Source of the DNA: Stramonita haemastoma
Lineage: Eukaryota; Mollusca; Gastropoda; Neogastropoda; Muricidae
Direction of reading: 5' to 3'
NCBI GenBank assembly: GCA_030674155.1
Contig: CM060339.1
Coordinates: 33,776,041-33,816,040 of the forward strand
DNA length: 40,000 bases
In this document: one piece after another, positions 1 to 11,185 of the stretch
How positions within the stretch are numbered: the stretch's first letter is position 1
How the letters are laid out: each line of letters begins with the position of its first letter
Program-made: the position numbers and the translations under genes
Notes under the pieces: model-generated
Told to the model about the DNA's origin: nothing
Seen by the model: only the letters and a program-made list of their open reading frames with translations
The model's database searches: none

Positions 1-58
<58 letters not shown>

Positions 59-71
59 TGTATGCATGTAT

Positions 72-145
<74 letters not shown>
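1..145. repeat. (TG)n microsatellite, two blocks
   Basis: Pure TG runs cover 1-52 and about 76-145, separated by a short imperfect segment. The second run ends 19 bases before the putative 3' splice site of the first exon. On RNA this would be a long UG tract within an intron. Confidence 0.97.
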
Positions 146-147
<2 letters not shown>

Positions 148-164
148 GCGTGTGTGTGTTACAG

Positions 165-336
165 GCAGTCCTCAGTTTGCTCAGACAGACAGACAGGTGA
201 GGAAGCCTGTGGACAGAAGCAGCGCCCTGTCTGTGCCCTTCAGTCTGTACACGTACGACACAGACATCAGGCAGTGCTGGATAGCGCAGTACATCCCTGA
301 CAGCGCTGCACTGGGGCAGGCCAGGCAGTGTCCTAG
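165..336 (+). CDS. exon A of a putative type I membrane protein (extracellular part)
   Basis: An open segment is bounded by an acceptor (TG-rich tract, then ttacag at 159-164) and a donor (ag|gtaatc at 335-342). Entering in phase 1 it encodes about 57 residues, including YTYDTDIRQCWIAQYIPDS and a second cysteine near the end (RQCP). It leaves phase 2, which matches exon B exactly: the split codon AG|T gives Ser. The composition suggests a secreted or extracellular domain; two cysteines about 20 residues apart could be disulfide partners. No known domain can be named by eye; an Ig-like or similar beta fold is a guess. The 5' part of the gene lies upstream of the window. The frame runs into a stop two bases past the donor, so splicing is needed to continue. 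Confidence 0.55.
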
Positions 337-472
337 GTAATCCCTCTCACACTGACTATGACTGTGCGAGTGCGTGCGTTCAATGCGGAAATAATAGTGA
401 TTATATGTCTTTTCTAGTCGATGGTTTTAATAACGCTGTATGCTTACATTGGTGTGTGTTTATGTGTGCGTT

Positions 473-573
<101 letters not shown>

Positions 574-599
574 CCGTGTGTAAAAGTCTGAATGTTTGT

Positions 600-1620
600 A
601 ACATTTTTATTTGAATCTATCATATTATAATGCCTGAACAAATATGAAATGTAGGTATTTTGTGTCTTTGATTACGATTCGTATCCATATGCCTGTCAGT
701 ATTGTAATTGCCCTTCAGGGATTATCAAAGTGTGTTTGATTTGACTTGACTTGACTTGGCTAATCACTTCATTGACTGGGTATGACCTCTTTTGGTCAGA
801 GGAAAGAAAATGGCATTTATCATGTGCACAACGTTTTTGTACTTAAGATGTCAATCTCTAATTCCATGCTGGCAATTCAGTGCCCGGTGTATCCAATATA
901 TGTTCTTTTTTGTGATTATTGTATTGTCCCTAAAGATTGTCAATCATGATCAAGTTTTCTTTAAGAACAGAAGGCTGCAGATAACCTGGTAACCAACCAG
1001 TTTTCTACTGTGTTTCTATTCTCTGAACTGCTTGTTATAGCTTTTCAGTTTAGAGGGCACATTCTTTCCAAACGTTGCACTCAAAGTTCTACAACTGTCA
1101 GCTGCAAACCTTTCTGGAAGCTATCGAATATCACTGTGCACCAATCTCTCTCTTACTGCCCTGTGAGTCAGTAGAAGACAGGTGTAAAAAGTGACATGAC
1201 ATGACTTTCAGGAACAGATTCTTCCACACTGAAATCTTTGATAGAAATCAGCTCTTGCGAAATCCCCTTTGACGAACAAAAGTATGCACATCAATATATT
1301 ACATTGAATCACATAGTGACAAGTAAGGATCTAGAACTTTCAGCTAATTCTTTGTGAATGAAAGGGTGATGACTGATTTTTCTTGATTCCTTTCTTTGTA
1401 ATTTTATCCTAATGCTGTTAATTGCTGGAATAGACCTTATTGTATTATTAGCTGATGATGTATCACAGTTTATTTTATAATTGCTGTAACATATTAGACT
1501 TATATGATGCTGAAGAAGCTGAATTTGTTGGTAGAGGATCTGATGTCTATGCACTATGTGTCATCAATCTGCGTGCATGTCATCGGCTCTCCAAGATGAA
1601 GTGTTGGTGACCATGACTCA
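600..1620. other. unique intronic sequence, no feature recognised
   Basis: AT-rich sequence of normal complexity between exons A and B. Short frames of 66-81 codons exist on both strands but show no domain, splice-site pairing or low-complexity-free conservation signal that can be judged by eye. A short iteration of ttgact-like units sits near 738-760. Confidence 0.5.
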
Positions 1621-1625
1621 GCTCT

Positions 1626-1679
1626 GTGTTTAAGCGCTTTGGTTTGTTTTTACAAGATATAGCGCTATATAAATTCCAT

Positions 1680-1759
<80 letters not shown>

Positions 1760-1762
1760 TAT
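1626..1762 (+). mobile_element. 3' tail fragment of a CR1-like LINE with (ATT)n
   Basis: The segment reads aagcgctttggtttg, then tatagcgctatataaat, then attccatgtatt and about 27 ATT units (1680-1760). The same block, in the opposite orientation, ends the CR1-like copies at 17340-21590 and 25148-26826 (agcgctatctcttg and caaagcgctttcattc followed by (AAT)n). It is therefore a severely 5'-truncated member of that family or a SINE using its tail. It lies in the intron before exon B and its ATT tract ends a few bases before the splice acceptor. Confidence 0.75.
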
Positions 1763-1766
1763 GCAG

Positions 1767-1906
1767 TTTTCGTGTGACTGGCATTGCACCCAACCTGACC
1801 CTGACCCATGACTTGACCTCCATGACGTCACAAACAGAAAGAAGGTGGCGGTTGAAGATAGAGAACAGGGTTGGTGACGCTGTGGTGGACTTTCAGCTCG
1901 GGACTG
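1767..1906 (+). CDS. exon B of the putative type I membrane protein
   Basis: The acceptor is tttatgcag (ends 1766) and the donor is ctg|gtgagg (1907). Entering in phase 2 and leaving in phase 1, it encodes about 47 residues starting FRVTGIAPNLTLTHDL and later RRWRLKIENRVGDAVVDFQL. NLT is a potential N-glycosylation site. The alternating hydrophobic pattern resembles the last beta strands of an Ig-like or fibronectin-like domain, but that is inference. Phase compatibility with exons A and C and the complete open frame support it. The 3' splice site immediately follows a LINE-derived (ATT)n tract. Confidence 0.6.
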
Positions 1907-2058
1907 GTGAGGAATCTTTTTCTCTAACAAAGTGTTAACAAGCCATTGGTCTTGGTCAATAGTTATATGATCATGGTCAGATTTGCATGTATTTTAAGTG
2001 TCTGCATTATTTGCTTTCAATGTAGCTATTTTGAAGTTTTAGAGGTTCCATAGGGATG

Positions 2059-2275
2059 GGATGGGTAGAGCAGTTGTCGGAGCACTTGCTTTTTCCAAGC
2101 CAACGTCATGCAGCATCAAGTGTGGTTACCAAGTCGATGAAAGACCATTTGCACGCCTTGGCTTCAAGACAGTTCCCCGATTCACCCAGTTGTAAGTGAG
2201 TGAATGACCTTTTAAGGGTCAGGGAAGGCAACGCAGGGAAGGAGAGGAGATGGGCTCTGCCCAATATGCTGGCGC
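2059..2275 (+). mobile_element. tRNA-derived SINE (family C), diverged copy
   Basis: It aligns by eye with the copy at 22249-22475: tRNA-like start (gggtagagcagttgtcggag), then gtggttaccaagtcgatg, cagttccccgattcaccca, agggtcagggaaggcaacgc and ggagaggagatgggc. The copy is older than the one at 22 kb because its promoter-like boxes are more degraded. It lies in the intron between exons B and C. Confidence 0.65.
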
Positions 2276-2680
2276 AACGCTCTTCAACAACAGCATGGGT
2301 TTGTGGAACACCTTTACCATTTTAGACGCCATTGACATACCTAAGAAGAAAACCGTGTGCATCCAGTGATAAGGTGGATGTTCTAATGCAGCAATATTTG
2401 TGAAAAAGACAGGTGTCACCAGGTAATTAGTGTACTGCAAAACTGATCAGAAATATGCACCGTGTCGATTTTGAACATAGCGGAAAGCGGGACACATCCC
2501 ACAGTCTGATTGTCCCAATTCCTTGACAATGGACAATCCGTTGTAGGTTATTCTCTCCTTAACAATGAATGACATACATGCTAGTATCAGTTATAATTCA
2601 GTACTTTCTATTTGAAAAGTGATCTCATAGACAAACTAGTCCGTTGCAAGTATGCTTACGACTAAATGCACACAAACCCG
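2276..2680. other. intronic sequence, no feature recognised
   Basis: Mixed-complexity sequence following the SINE. It may include the distal part of the SINE or its 3' tail. No coding evidence was seen. Confidence 0.4.
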
Positions 2681-2727
2681 TGTGTTTGTGTGTTGTGTGT
2701 GTGTGTTGTGTGTGTGTGTGGTGGTGT

Positions 2728-2788
<61 letters not shown>

Positions 2789-2956
2789 TGTGTGATGTAT
2801 GTAGTTGTGTTGTGTAGTGTATGTATGTATGTATGTATGTATGTATGTATGTATGTATGTATGTATGTATGTATGTATGTATGTATGTATGTATGTGTAT
2901 GAGTATATGCATGTATGCATGTATGCATGTATGCGTGTATGCATTCATGTATCTGT

Positions 2957-3026
<70 letters not shown>
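2681..3026. repeat. compound microsatellite (GT)n-(GTAT)n-(TG)n
   Basis: (GT)n with TTG interruptions covers about 2681-2787, (GTAT)n about 2818-2896, variant ATGC units follow, and (TG)n covers 2955-3026. Confidence 0.97.
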
Positions 3027-3031
<5 letters not shown>

Positions 3032-3099
3032 CTAAATAGCATTCGTGTTTATAGGCAAATCCTGTGTAAACCTGTATAATTATACTTTTGGTTACAGTA

Positions 3100-3166
3100 T
3101 CCATTCCATTGCATTATCCTCGATATAAAAGAATAAAGTAAAATAAATAAAATAAAGTAGTGGCGG
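3100..3166 (+). mobile_element. 3' tail remnant of SINE family A
   Basis: The sequence tatcctcgatataaaaga followed by A-rich aataaa units matches the 3' ends of the SINE copies at 3833-4190 and 38479-38700. Only the tail is present. Confidence 0.6.
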
Positions 3167-3221
3167 CAAACACAAACGGCTTTTCTGTCACTACTGACAT
3201 GCATTGTTTTCACTGACACAG

Positions 3222-3284
3222 TGGCTGAAGACGATGGAGAGTTGGACCAATCTTCCACACCACAGGACACTGGACAGGCATCAG
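3222..3284 (+). CDS. exon C of the putative type I membrane protein (stalk)
   Basis: A 63-nt exon (symmetric, phase 1-1) lies between acceptor ttttcactgacacag (ends 3221) and donor tcag|gtaaca (3285). It encodes about 21 residues rich in acidic and small polar residues ([18 protein letters not shown]), as expected for a flexible juxtamembrane stalk. Being symmetric, it could be skipped without a frame change. Confidence 0.55.
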
Positions 3285-3397
3285 GTAACATGTTATTGTT
3301 TGTTTCTTTTTCTTTTTTGGCTGGCTGCTAATTGCTGTGTTGGTCTGGATGTCCCTCGTTACAAAGCTTACGTCTACATCACTCAGGAACGTAAGGG

Positions 3398-3416
3398 CAC
3401 ACACACACACACACGT

Positions 3417-3473
<57 letters not shown>

Positions 3474-3583
3474 CTGGTATACGTATACACATACACACAC
3501 ATACACACATACAATCTCTCTCTCATGTACACACGCATACACGCACGCACGCACACACAGACACACAGACACACAGACACACA
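3398..3583. repeat. (CA)n / (CACG)n microsatellite
   Basis: CA units, a regular ACGC array (3416-3473), then imperfect CA, CAGA and CATA units follow exon C. Confidence 0.97.
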
Positions 3584-3689
3584 CATTTCAGTCATGCTGA
3601 CCAGTGAATAATATGTCGTATTGTTGAATTATGTTGAGTTTATTTTGTTGTGTCAATAAGTCCATGTGACTTTTATGGCAATAAATAAT

Positions 3690-4190
<501 letters not shown>

Positions 4191-4218
4191 CTCAATATAA
4201 AATGATTAAAAAAAAAGA

Positions 4219-4940
<722 letters not shown>

Positions 4941-4942
4941 TG

Positions 4943-5104
<162 letters not shown>

Positions 5105-5535
5105 ATTCTTTTATTCGAGGATAATAGATAAGCACTCATGTGCTTTTTTACATCCAGTCCCCGCCCTTGTCAGGGAGAACATCAAGATAAAAAGACACTA
5201 AACAGTAAAACTATATGCAGTACCAAACAACATAAAGGAATAAGGACATTATATATAATAAGGTAATAAAAATGCACTCATTCAGAAGACGAAAATCGGA
5301 AGTCACAATAAAATGATTTTAATTATAGAAGAAAAAGGGAAGCGGTAATAGATAAAGAGCAACCAAAGAAACATAATGAAATAAACAACTTAGCAACCAA
5401 GAAAAGTCCACCCAAAAATATTTAGCTACAACACTGTTACAACTCATAACAACAAAATGAACTCAAAAGGAACTAGAAATAATACAATGATTATAATGAT
5501 AACAATAAGAATAGTATCAACAATATTGATAATAG
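5105..5535 (-). mobile_element. 3' end and 3' UTR of a LINE whose tail resembles SINE family A
   Basis: Read on the minus strand, the end is gggcggggactggatgtaa, aaaagcacatgagtgcttat, ctattatcctcgaataaaag. The last 60 bases match the tail of SINE family A. Upstream the sequence diverges from the SINE and is AT-rich noncoding, as expected for a LINE 3' UTR. No reverse transcriptase remnant was recognised before the CA array at 5578. It could alternatively be another SINE subfamily. Confidence 0.45.
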
Positions 5536-5577
5536 TATGGTAATAATACACGTAAAACTCACTCCTACACGTAGGTT

Positions 5578-6097
<520 letters not shown>

Positions 6098-6129
6098 GGA
6101 ATCCAAGAATGAAATGAAAATTATTAGCT

Positions 6130-6540
6130 AAAGATTTTGGTAGCATTTCTAAACATCATAATGTAAAGGCTTATAACTTAAAAAATATAGTTTCGAATTT
6201 TCCTCATTATAGTATAGTGAAGCTCAGACAAGTAATCTTGCTACTTTATAGACTAAAGCTAAATGCATTTAAAACAAAATTTGTGACAGGTATTACGTGC
6301 TGTTGTGGTGAAAACATTTCAAGTTTTCATATGATTTTTGAATGTAAAGTTTTAAAAACATATTATTTGCCCAATATTCCCGATCGTTCATTAGAAAAAG
6401 TTTTCAGCGATTTTTCATTAATGTTTAGAATTTGTGAATGTTTGCTTCATAGTCCAGTTGCCCGTTTACTTTAGACTGGACTTTACCTTTTTCTTGTTCC
6501 AATACATGTTATTTTATCGATAATAATTATTGCCTGTAAG
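6130..6540 (+). pseudogene. C-terminal fragment of an I-like LINE, copy 1
   Basis: An open frame at 6217-6474 encodes a cysteine/histidine motif (CCCGENISSFHMIFEC) and ends SPVARLL plus stop. The second fragment at 6600-7374 ends SPVGQLL and has the matching FCTCSAILSVHHILFDC motif, so both are the C-terminal tail of the same LINE family, diverged from one another. Only the last 100 or so codons remain; RNase H and reverse transcriptase are absent. It lies in the intron between exons C and D. Confidence 0.65.
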
Positions 6541-6589
<49 letters not shown>

Positions 6590-6600
6590 TCACACAGTCA
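6541..6600. repeat. (CA)n microsatellite between two LINE fragments
   Basis: CA run of about 46 bp, then two cacagtcacacactgtc-type units, separating the two LINE fragments. Confidence 0.95.
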
Positions 6601-7515
6601 CACACTGTCTTAGAATCGGGCATGTGCGGGGCTGCATTCGTTATACCCGACTTAAAAGTAAAAAGACCTTTTTGTATTGGAAAAGGTTTTACAATATTCA
6701 CTTCTGAATTGTTCGCAATTCTTATGGCGCTAAATTATATTTCAAATATTTCTCTTGCGATTTACAATGTCCTTTTTTGTGTTGATTCAAAATCAGTTTT
6801 ACTGGCTTTAAAACATTGGGACTCTAAACTGAGAAATGATGTTATTTTTGAAATCAAGTTCCTTGTGCATTCTCTTGCTTCTAAAGGTATTGGGATAACA
6901 TTTTGCTGGGTGCCATCACATTGCGGTCTTTAATGGAATGAATTGGCAGATTCTCTGGCAAAACGCGGTGCTTCAGAATGTACAAGTGACATAATGATTA
7001 ATAGTATAGGTCTGCGTTTATCTTCATTTGAAATTATTTCAATTCTTGCAAACTCTGTATATTCAAAGTTTTTTAGATTTCACTTAAATCGTTTGTGTTG
7101 CCCACGAAATATAGAAATTATAATTCATAAATTACGTCTAAATGCTTGGAAAACTAAATATTCAAAAGATGTTTTCTGTACTTGTTCTGCTATTTTATCA
7201 GTCCACCATATACTGTTTGATTGCCCTGTGCTCATTGCCTCGTATAAAAGCAAAGGGATAGATCTAAGGGAAAAATACGGAAATTTCCAAAGTGTTCTGT
7301 ATGATTCCGAGTCGCATGTCCTAATATCAGTTGCAGCAATTATTTGCCAGTCACCAGTAGGTCAGTTACTATAAATGAAATTGTATAAACTTATCATCAT
7401 CCATTATTTTCTTTATCCTTTCACTTTTTCCCCTCATCCCCTTTTCAGTGCATTCTTAACGTGAATGTACCATTGTCTAAATCACCTTGTAGTGAACGGA
7501 CATTAAACCAATGAG
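6601..7515 (+). pseudogene. RNase H and C-terminal part of an I-like LINE, copy 2
   Basis: Two consecutive frames (6622-6933 and 6943-7374) form one interrupted protein. It has RNase H motifs: TSELFAILMAL (Glu), CVDSKSVLLAL (Asp) and WVPSHCGL, then an in-frame TAA at 6931-6933, then WNELADSLAKRGA. The C-terminal motif CTCSAILSVHHILFDC and the end SPVGQLL follow, then a noncoding 3' end with tgaacggacattaaacc. RNase H downstream of reverse transcriptase is typical of the I superfamily. It is 5'-truncated inside RNase H and broken by one stop, hence non-functional. Confidence 0.75.
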
Positions 7516-7528
7516 AAGAAGAAGAACA

Positions 7529-7695
<167 letters not shown>

Positions 7696-7785
7696 AGCAT
7701 TTACCTTCCTCAAGTTCACTTGCTTCTAGATCTATTTGTTATCTTTTTGTAGTATAGTTCAAGCAGTTTCTGATGGTTAGACCTT

Positions 7786-7921
7786 TTTTTTCCACACAAA
7801 CACATCGCCCTTTTCTTTTTCTTTTTTTTCTTTTTTTTCTGTTTTTTTTCTGTTTTTTTTTTTTTCCCAATCACTTGTCTAAAATCACTTTTTAGTGGAT
7901 AGACGTTAAAATGACACACAC

Positions 7922-8010
<89 letters not shown>

Positions 8011-8019
8011 CACACACAA
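7786..8019. repeat. poly(T/C) tract, LINE-like 3' tail and (CA)n
   Basis: A pyrimidine tract (7786-7866) is followed by aaaatcactttttagtgg and atagacgttaaaatgac, which resembles the 3' end of the LINE at 7460-7515 (aatcaccttgtagtgaacgg, acattaaacc). A CA array covers about 7914-8019. The middle part may be a very short LINE 3' end on the + strand. Confidence 0.55.
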
Positions 8020-8549
<530 letters not shown>

Positions 8550-8765
8550 AGCACATATCCGCAGGTGCACATGTATTTGAGGTGGTGGGGTTTTTTTTTA
8601 ATTTGTTTTTAGTCATAGAAAAAAGAAGAATGATAAAAGTCAAACAATCATATCAGGTGATTCATACTTCATATAAAAAAAGAAGAAACAAAAGCAAACA
8701 GCAAAGTTAAAACAGAAAAAAAAACAAGAACAAAACATCAAAAACTTGAGGTACAACCCATCAAC
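8550..8765. other. A-rich intronic sequence
   Basis: A- and AAG-rich sequence with no feature recognised. Confidence 0.4.
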
Positions 8766-8962
<197 letters not shown>

Positions 8963-9146
8963 AGACTAATGTATATTCGTAAAAGAACAGAAAATAAGCA
9001 TTTTTATTTTCAGATCAGATTAATTTTGGTTTTTCTGTGGTTGTTGTTGCTGCTGGTTGTTTTGTTTGCTTGTTTGTTTTTCTTTCTTTTCTTTTTCTTT
9101 TCTTTTATTTTTTTTTAACAACGGTTGGTTTCTACCCCAACGACAG

Positions 9147-9260
9147 AGGAGACTGATGGCAAGGTGTTGCTGTACATTGTGGGGTCTGTCTTCGCCCTCG
9201 TCACCATTGCTCCCACCATCATCATTGTCCTTCTTTGTCAGATGAAAAAGAGGCAGAAAG
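9147..9260 (+). CDS. exon D of the putative type I membrane protein (transmembrane helix)
   Basis: A T-rich polypyrimidine tract (9059-9116) leads to acceptor ccaacgacag (ends 9146); no AG lies between tract and acceptor. The donor is aaag|gtatca (9261). The 114-nt exon is symmetric (phase 1-1), matching exon C. It encodes an acidic start (EETDGK), a strongly hydrophobic helix of about 24 residues (LYIVGSVFALVTIAPTIII and VLL) and a basic stop-transfer segment CQMKKRQK. This is the clearest protein feature of the gene: a single-pass membrane anchor with cytoplasmic C terminus. Confidence 0.7.
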
Positions 9261-9551
9261 GTATCATCCCTCTCACAAGGTGTCTCTTTGTCTATCTCTC
9301 TGTGTGTCTCTTTTCATGTTTCCCTCTATGTTCTATCTGTGTCTCTGAAATCATAAGATTTTTTCACGTTTCTGTAACAGAAACAATGCTTAGAGCATTA
9401 TGTTGCTGCGCATTGGGGATCACTCAGAATCATCACTGTCTATTTAAACCCACATGGCAATCACCATGAAACCTAAACGTATAGCTTACTTTGAATGGAA
9501 AGTTTGCGTGTATTGTTGTCTTCGAATATCTTCGAGTACTTTGTCATATAG

Positions 9552-9572
9552 GTACCCAGACACCAGTTTCAG
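9552..9572 (+). CDS. 21-nt microexon E, start of cytoplasmic tail
   Basis: Acceptor tcatatag (ends 9551) and donor cag|gtatgt (9573) enclose 21 nt that continue exon D in phase 1 and leave phase 1, encoding G-TQTPVS. Short size makes chance a real alternative, but both splice sites are good and the phase fits. As a symmetric microexon it could be optional. The next exon was not found in the window, perhaps because about 30 kb of transposons follow. Confidence 0.35.
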
Positions 9573-9589
9573 GTATGTTTTCTTTTAAA

Positions 9590-9676
9590 GGACAGCCACA
9601 ACTGTCGTGCTAAGAGCTTGTCTTGGGAAGGGGGGGGGGGGGTAATCTTAAGGTAGCACCTCAAAGTATAACAACT
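9590..9676. other. intronic sequence with a G10 run
   Basis: Short spacer with a gggggggggg run near 9632; nothing else recognised. Confidence 0.4.
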
Positions 9677-9689
9677 TTACACCTAGCTC

Positions 9690-10137
9690 ACATGAATAAG
9701 TGGCACAATATTGAATGTAGACATTGGCAGCTATTTAACTTCGATATCTGACACAACAATCACTGTAGACAATGACACCTAGCTAACATCACTGACACAA
9801 CAATCACTGTAGACAATGATACCTAGCTAACATCACAGACACAACGCTTAATGTAGACATTGACAGCTAGCTAACATCACTAACTGACACAACAATCAAT
9901 GTAGACATTGACAGCTAGCTAACATCACTAACTGACACAACAATCAATGTAGACATTGACAGCTAGCTAACATCACTAACTGACACAACAATCAATGTAG
10001 ACATTGACAGCTAGCTAACATCACTAACTGACACAACAATCAATGTAGACATTGACAGCTAGCTAACATCACTAACTGACACAACAATCAATGTAGACAA
10101 TGATACCTAGGTAACATCACTAACTGACACAACGCTT
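9690..10137. repeat. 48-bp tandem repeat (minisatellite)
   Basis: The unit is 48 bp (for example tagacattgacagctagct at 9902, 9950, 9998 and 10046) and includes aacatcactaactgacac and aacaatcaatg. About five central units are almost identical; the outer units are diverged (cctagctaacatcac, acgcttaatg), as expected of array homogenisation from the centre. A last partial unit continues at 10507-10548 beyond a SINE insertion. No spacers, so it is not a CRISPR array. Confidence 0.95.
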
Positions 10138-10141
10138 AATG

Positions 10142-10143
<2 letters not shown>

Positions 10144-10173
<30 letters not shown>

Positions 10174-10506
10174 CTTTTATATCGAGGATAACAGAATAAG
10201 CAATCATGTGCTTTTTTTCATCCGGTCCCCGTGTGTATGCAGTTTTTGTAAATATTGTCATCTGTTCCCACCGGCACACGATGGCCTACTCTTACGAAAA
10301 GCGGAACAGGATTTAACGTGTGCGCAAGATGTTCTGCGTGCGTTCGCACACGGGGCCTCGGTTTAAAGTCTCATCCGAAGGACTTTTGGGGAGAGTAGAG
10401 TCAGCACTGATGTTAACTCCAGGAGAAAAATCTCCTCGACGGGACTCGAACCCGGGTCGTCAAATTGCCAGCGCAATGTTCTGACCACTAGGCTATCGTC
10501 CCCCCC
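10144..10506 (-). mobile_element. tRNA-derived SINE family A, copy 2, complete with target duplication
   Basis: On the minus strand it starts with a G run (ggggggacg), a tRNA-like A box (tagcctagtggtcagaaca), a B box (cgggttcgagtcc), then the body shared with other copies, and ends in tatcctcgatataaaagg and a (TAAA)n tail (10144-10170 on +). The hexamer aatgta occurs on both sides (10138-10143 and 10507-10512), and removing the SINE restores the 48-bp repeat. It is the best-preserved copy together with the one at 28 kb. Confidence 0.92.
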
Positions 10507-10548
10507 AATGTAGACATTGACAGCTAGCTAACATCACTAACTGACACG
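10507..10548. repeat. last unit of the 48-bp tandem array
   Basis: aatgtagacattgacagc, tagctaacatcac and taactgacac resume the array after the SINE. Confidence 0.93.
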
Positions 10549-10629
10549 GATGACAAAATTTAATCATGTAACCCAGCACTACCTGCTACATGTGGGGAGT
10601 AAACCCAACCCACAATTCCGACTTGGAGA

Positions 10630-10638
10630 CACACACAC

Positions 10639-10718
<80 letters not shown>

Positions 10719-10780
10719 ACACACACACACACACACAACACACACACACTGGAAGTAAATGACACACACACACACACACA

Positions 10781-10852
<72 letters not shown>
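10630..10852. repeat. (CA)n microsatellite, two blocks
   Basis: CA blocks at 10630-10750 and 10761-10852 separated by ctggaagtaaatga. The second runs into the CT-rich segment that is duplicated around the LTR element. Confidence 0.97.
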
Positions 10853-10855
<3 letters not shown>

Positions 10856-10927
10856 CTCTCTCTCTGTCTCTCTCTGTCTCTGTCTCTCATTTTCTCCACC
10901 TCTCCCTGTCTCTTACACACAGTCACG
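10853..10927 (+). repeat. left copy of a 75-bp direct repeat flanking the LTR element
   Basis: The sequence from cttctctctctctgtctc through ctccacctctccctgtctc to acacacagtcacg is identical to 15891-15965. It directly precedes the 5' LTR. Length and identity far exceed the 4-6 bp target duplication of Ty3/Gypsy integrases. Confidence 0.95.
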
Positions 10928-11103
10928 TGACGTATGTTAGTAGTGATCAGAATGCTGACAGCAGCACGAGATGATTGTGTACATATGAAATGATAGTTGT
11001 TCAGTTATTCGAATGCATTGTCAGTTGAGAAGAAGACATCACAGAGTAAAGACGTTGAAGCATTCGCTCTGCCTTTGAGTCTTGTCTTTGAAAGAACGAA
11101 ACA
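10928..11103 (+). mobile_element. 5' LTR of Ty3/Gypsy element (176 bp)
   Basis: It starts tgacgtatgttagtagtg and ends aaagaacgaaaca, with TG...CA termini, and is identical over 176 bp to 15696-15871. The length is short for Ty3/Gypsy LTRs but within the known range. No clear TATA box was identified by eye. Confidence 0.95.
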
Positions 11104-11121
11104 TGGAGTCAGAAGTGGGAT
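11104..11121 (+). promoter_or_regulatory. candidate primer-binding site
   Basis: tggagtcagaagtgggat follows the 5' LTR with no gap and starts with TGG, the complement of the tRNA CCA end. The pattern recalls the tRNA-Leu-type sites of some Ty3/Gypsy elements; the tRNA identity is not confirmed. Confidence 0.7.
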
Positions 11122-11185
11122 GTCAGCAGTACTTTGAAAAAAAAAATCTCAACATAGAAGACTGAAGAAGATTGAAAGTTCAGCC

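Noticed and set aside
9690..10548. CRISPR-like direct repeats
   Set aside because: 48-bp units are contiguous with no unique spacers, and the context is a metazoan genome; it is a minisatellite.
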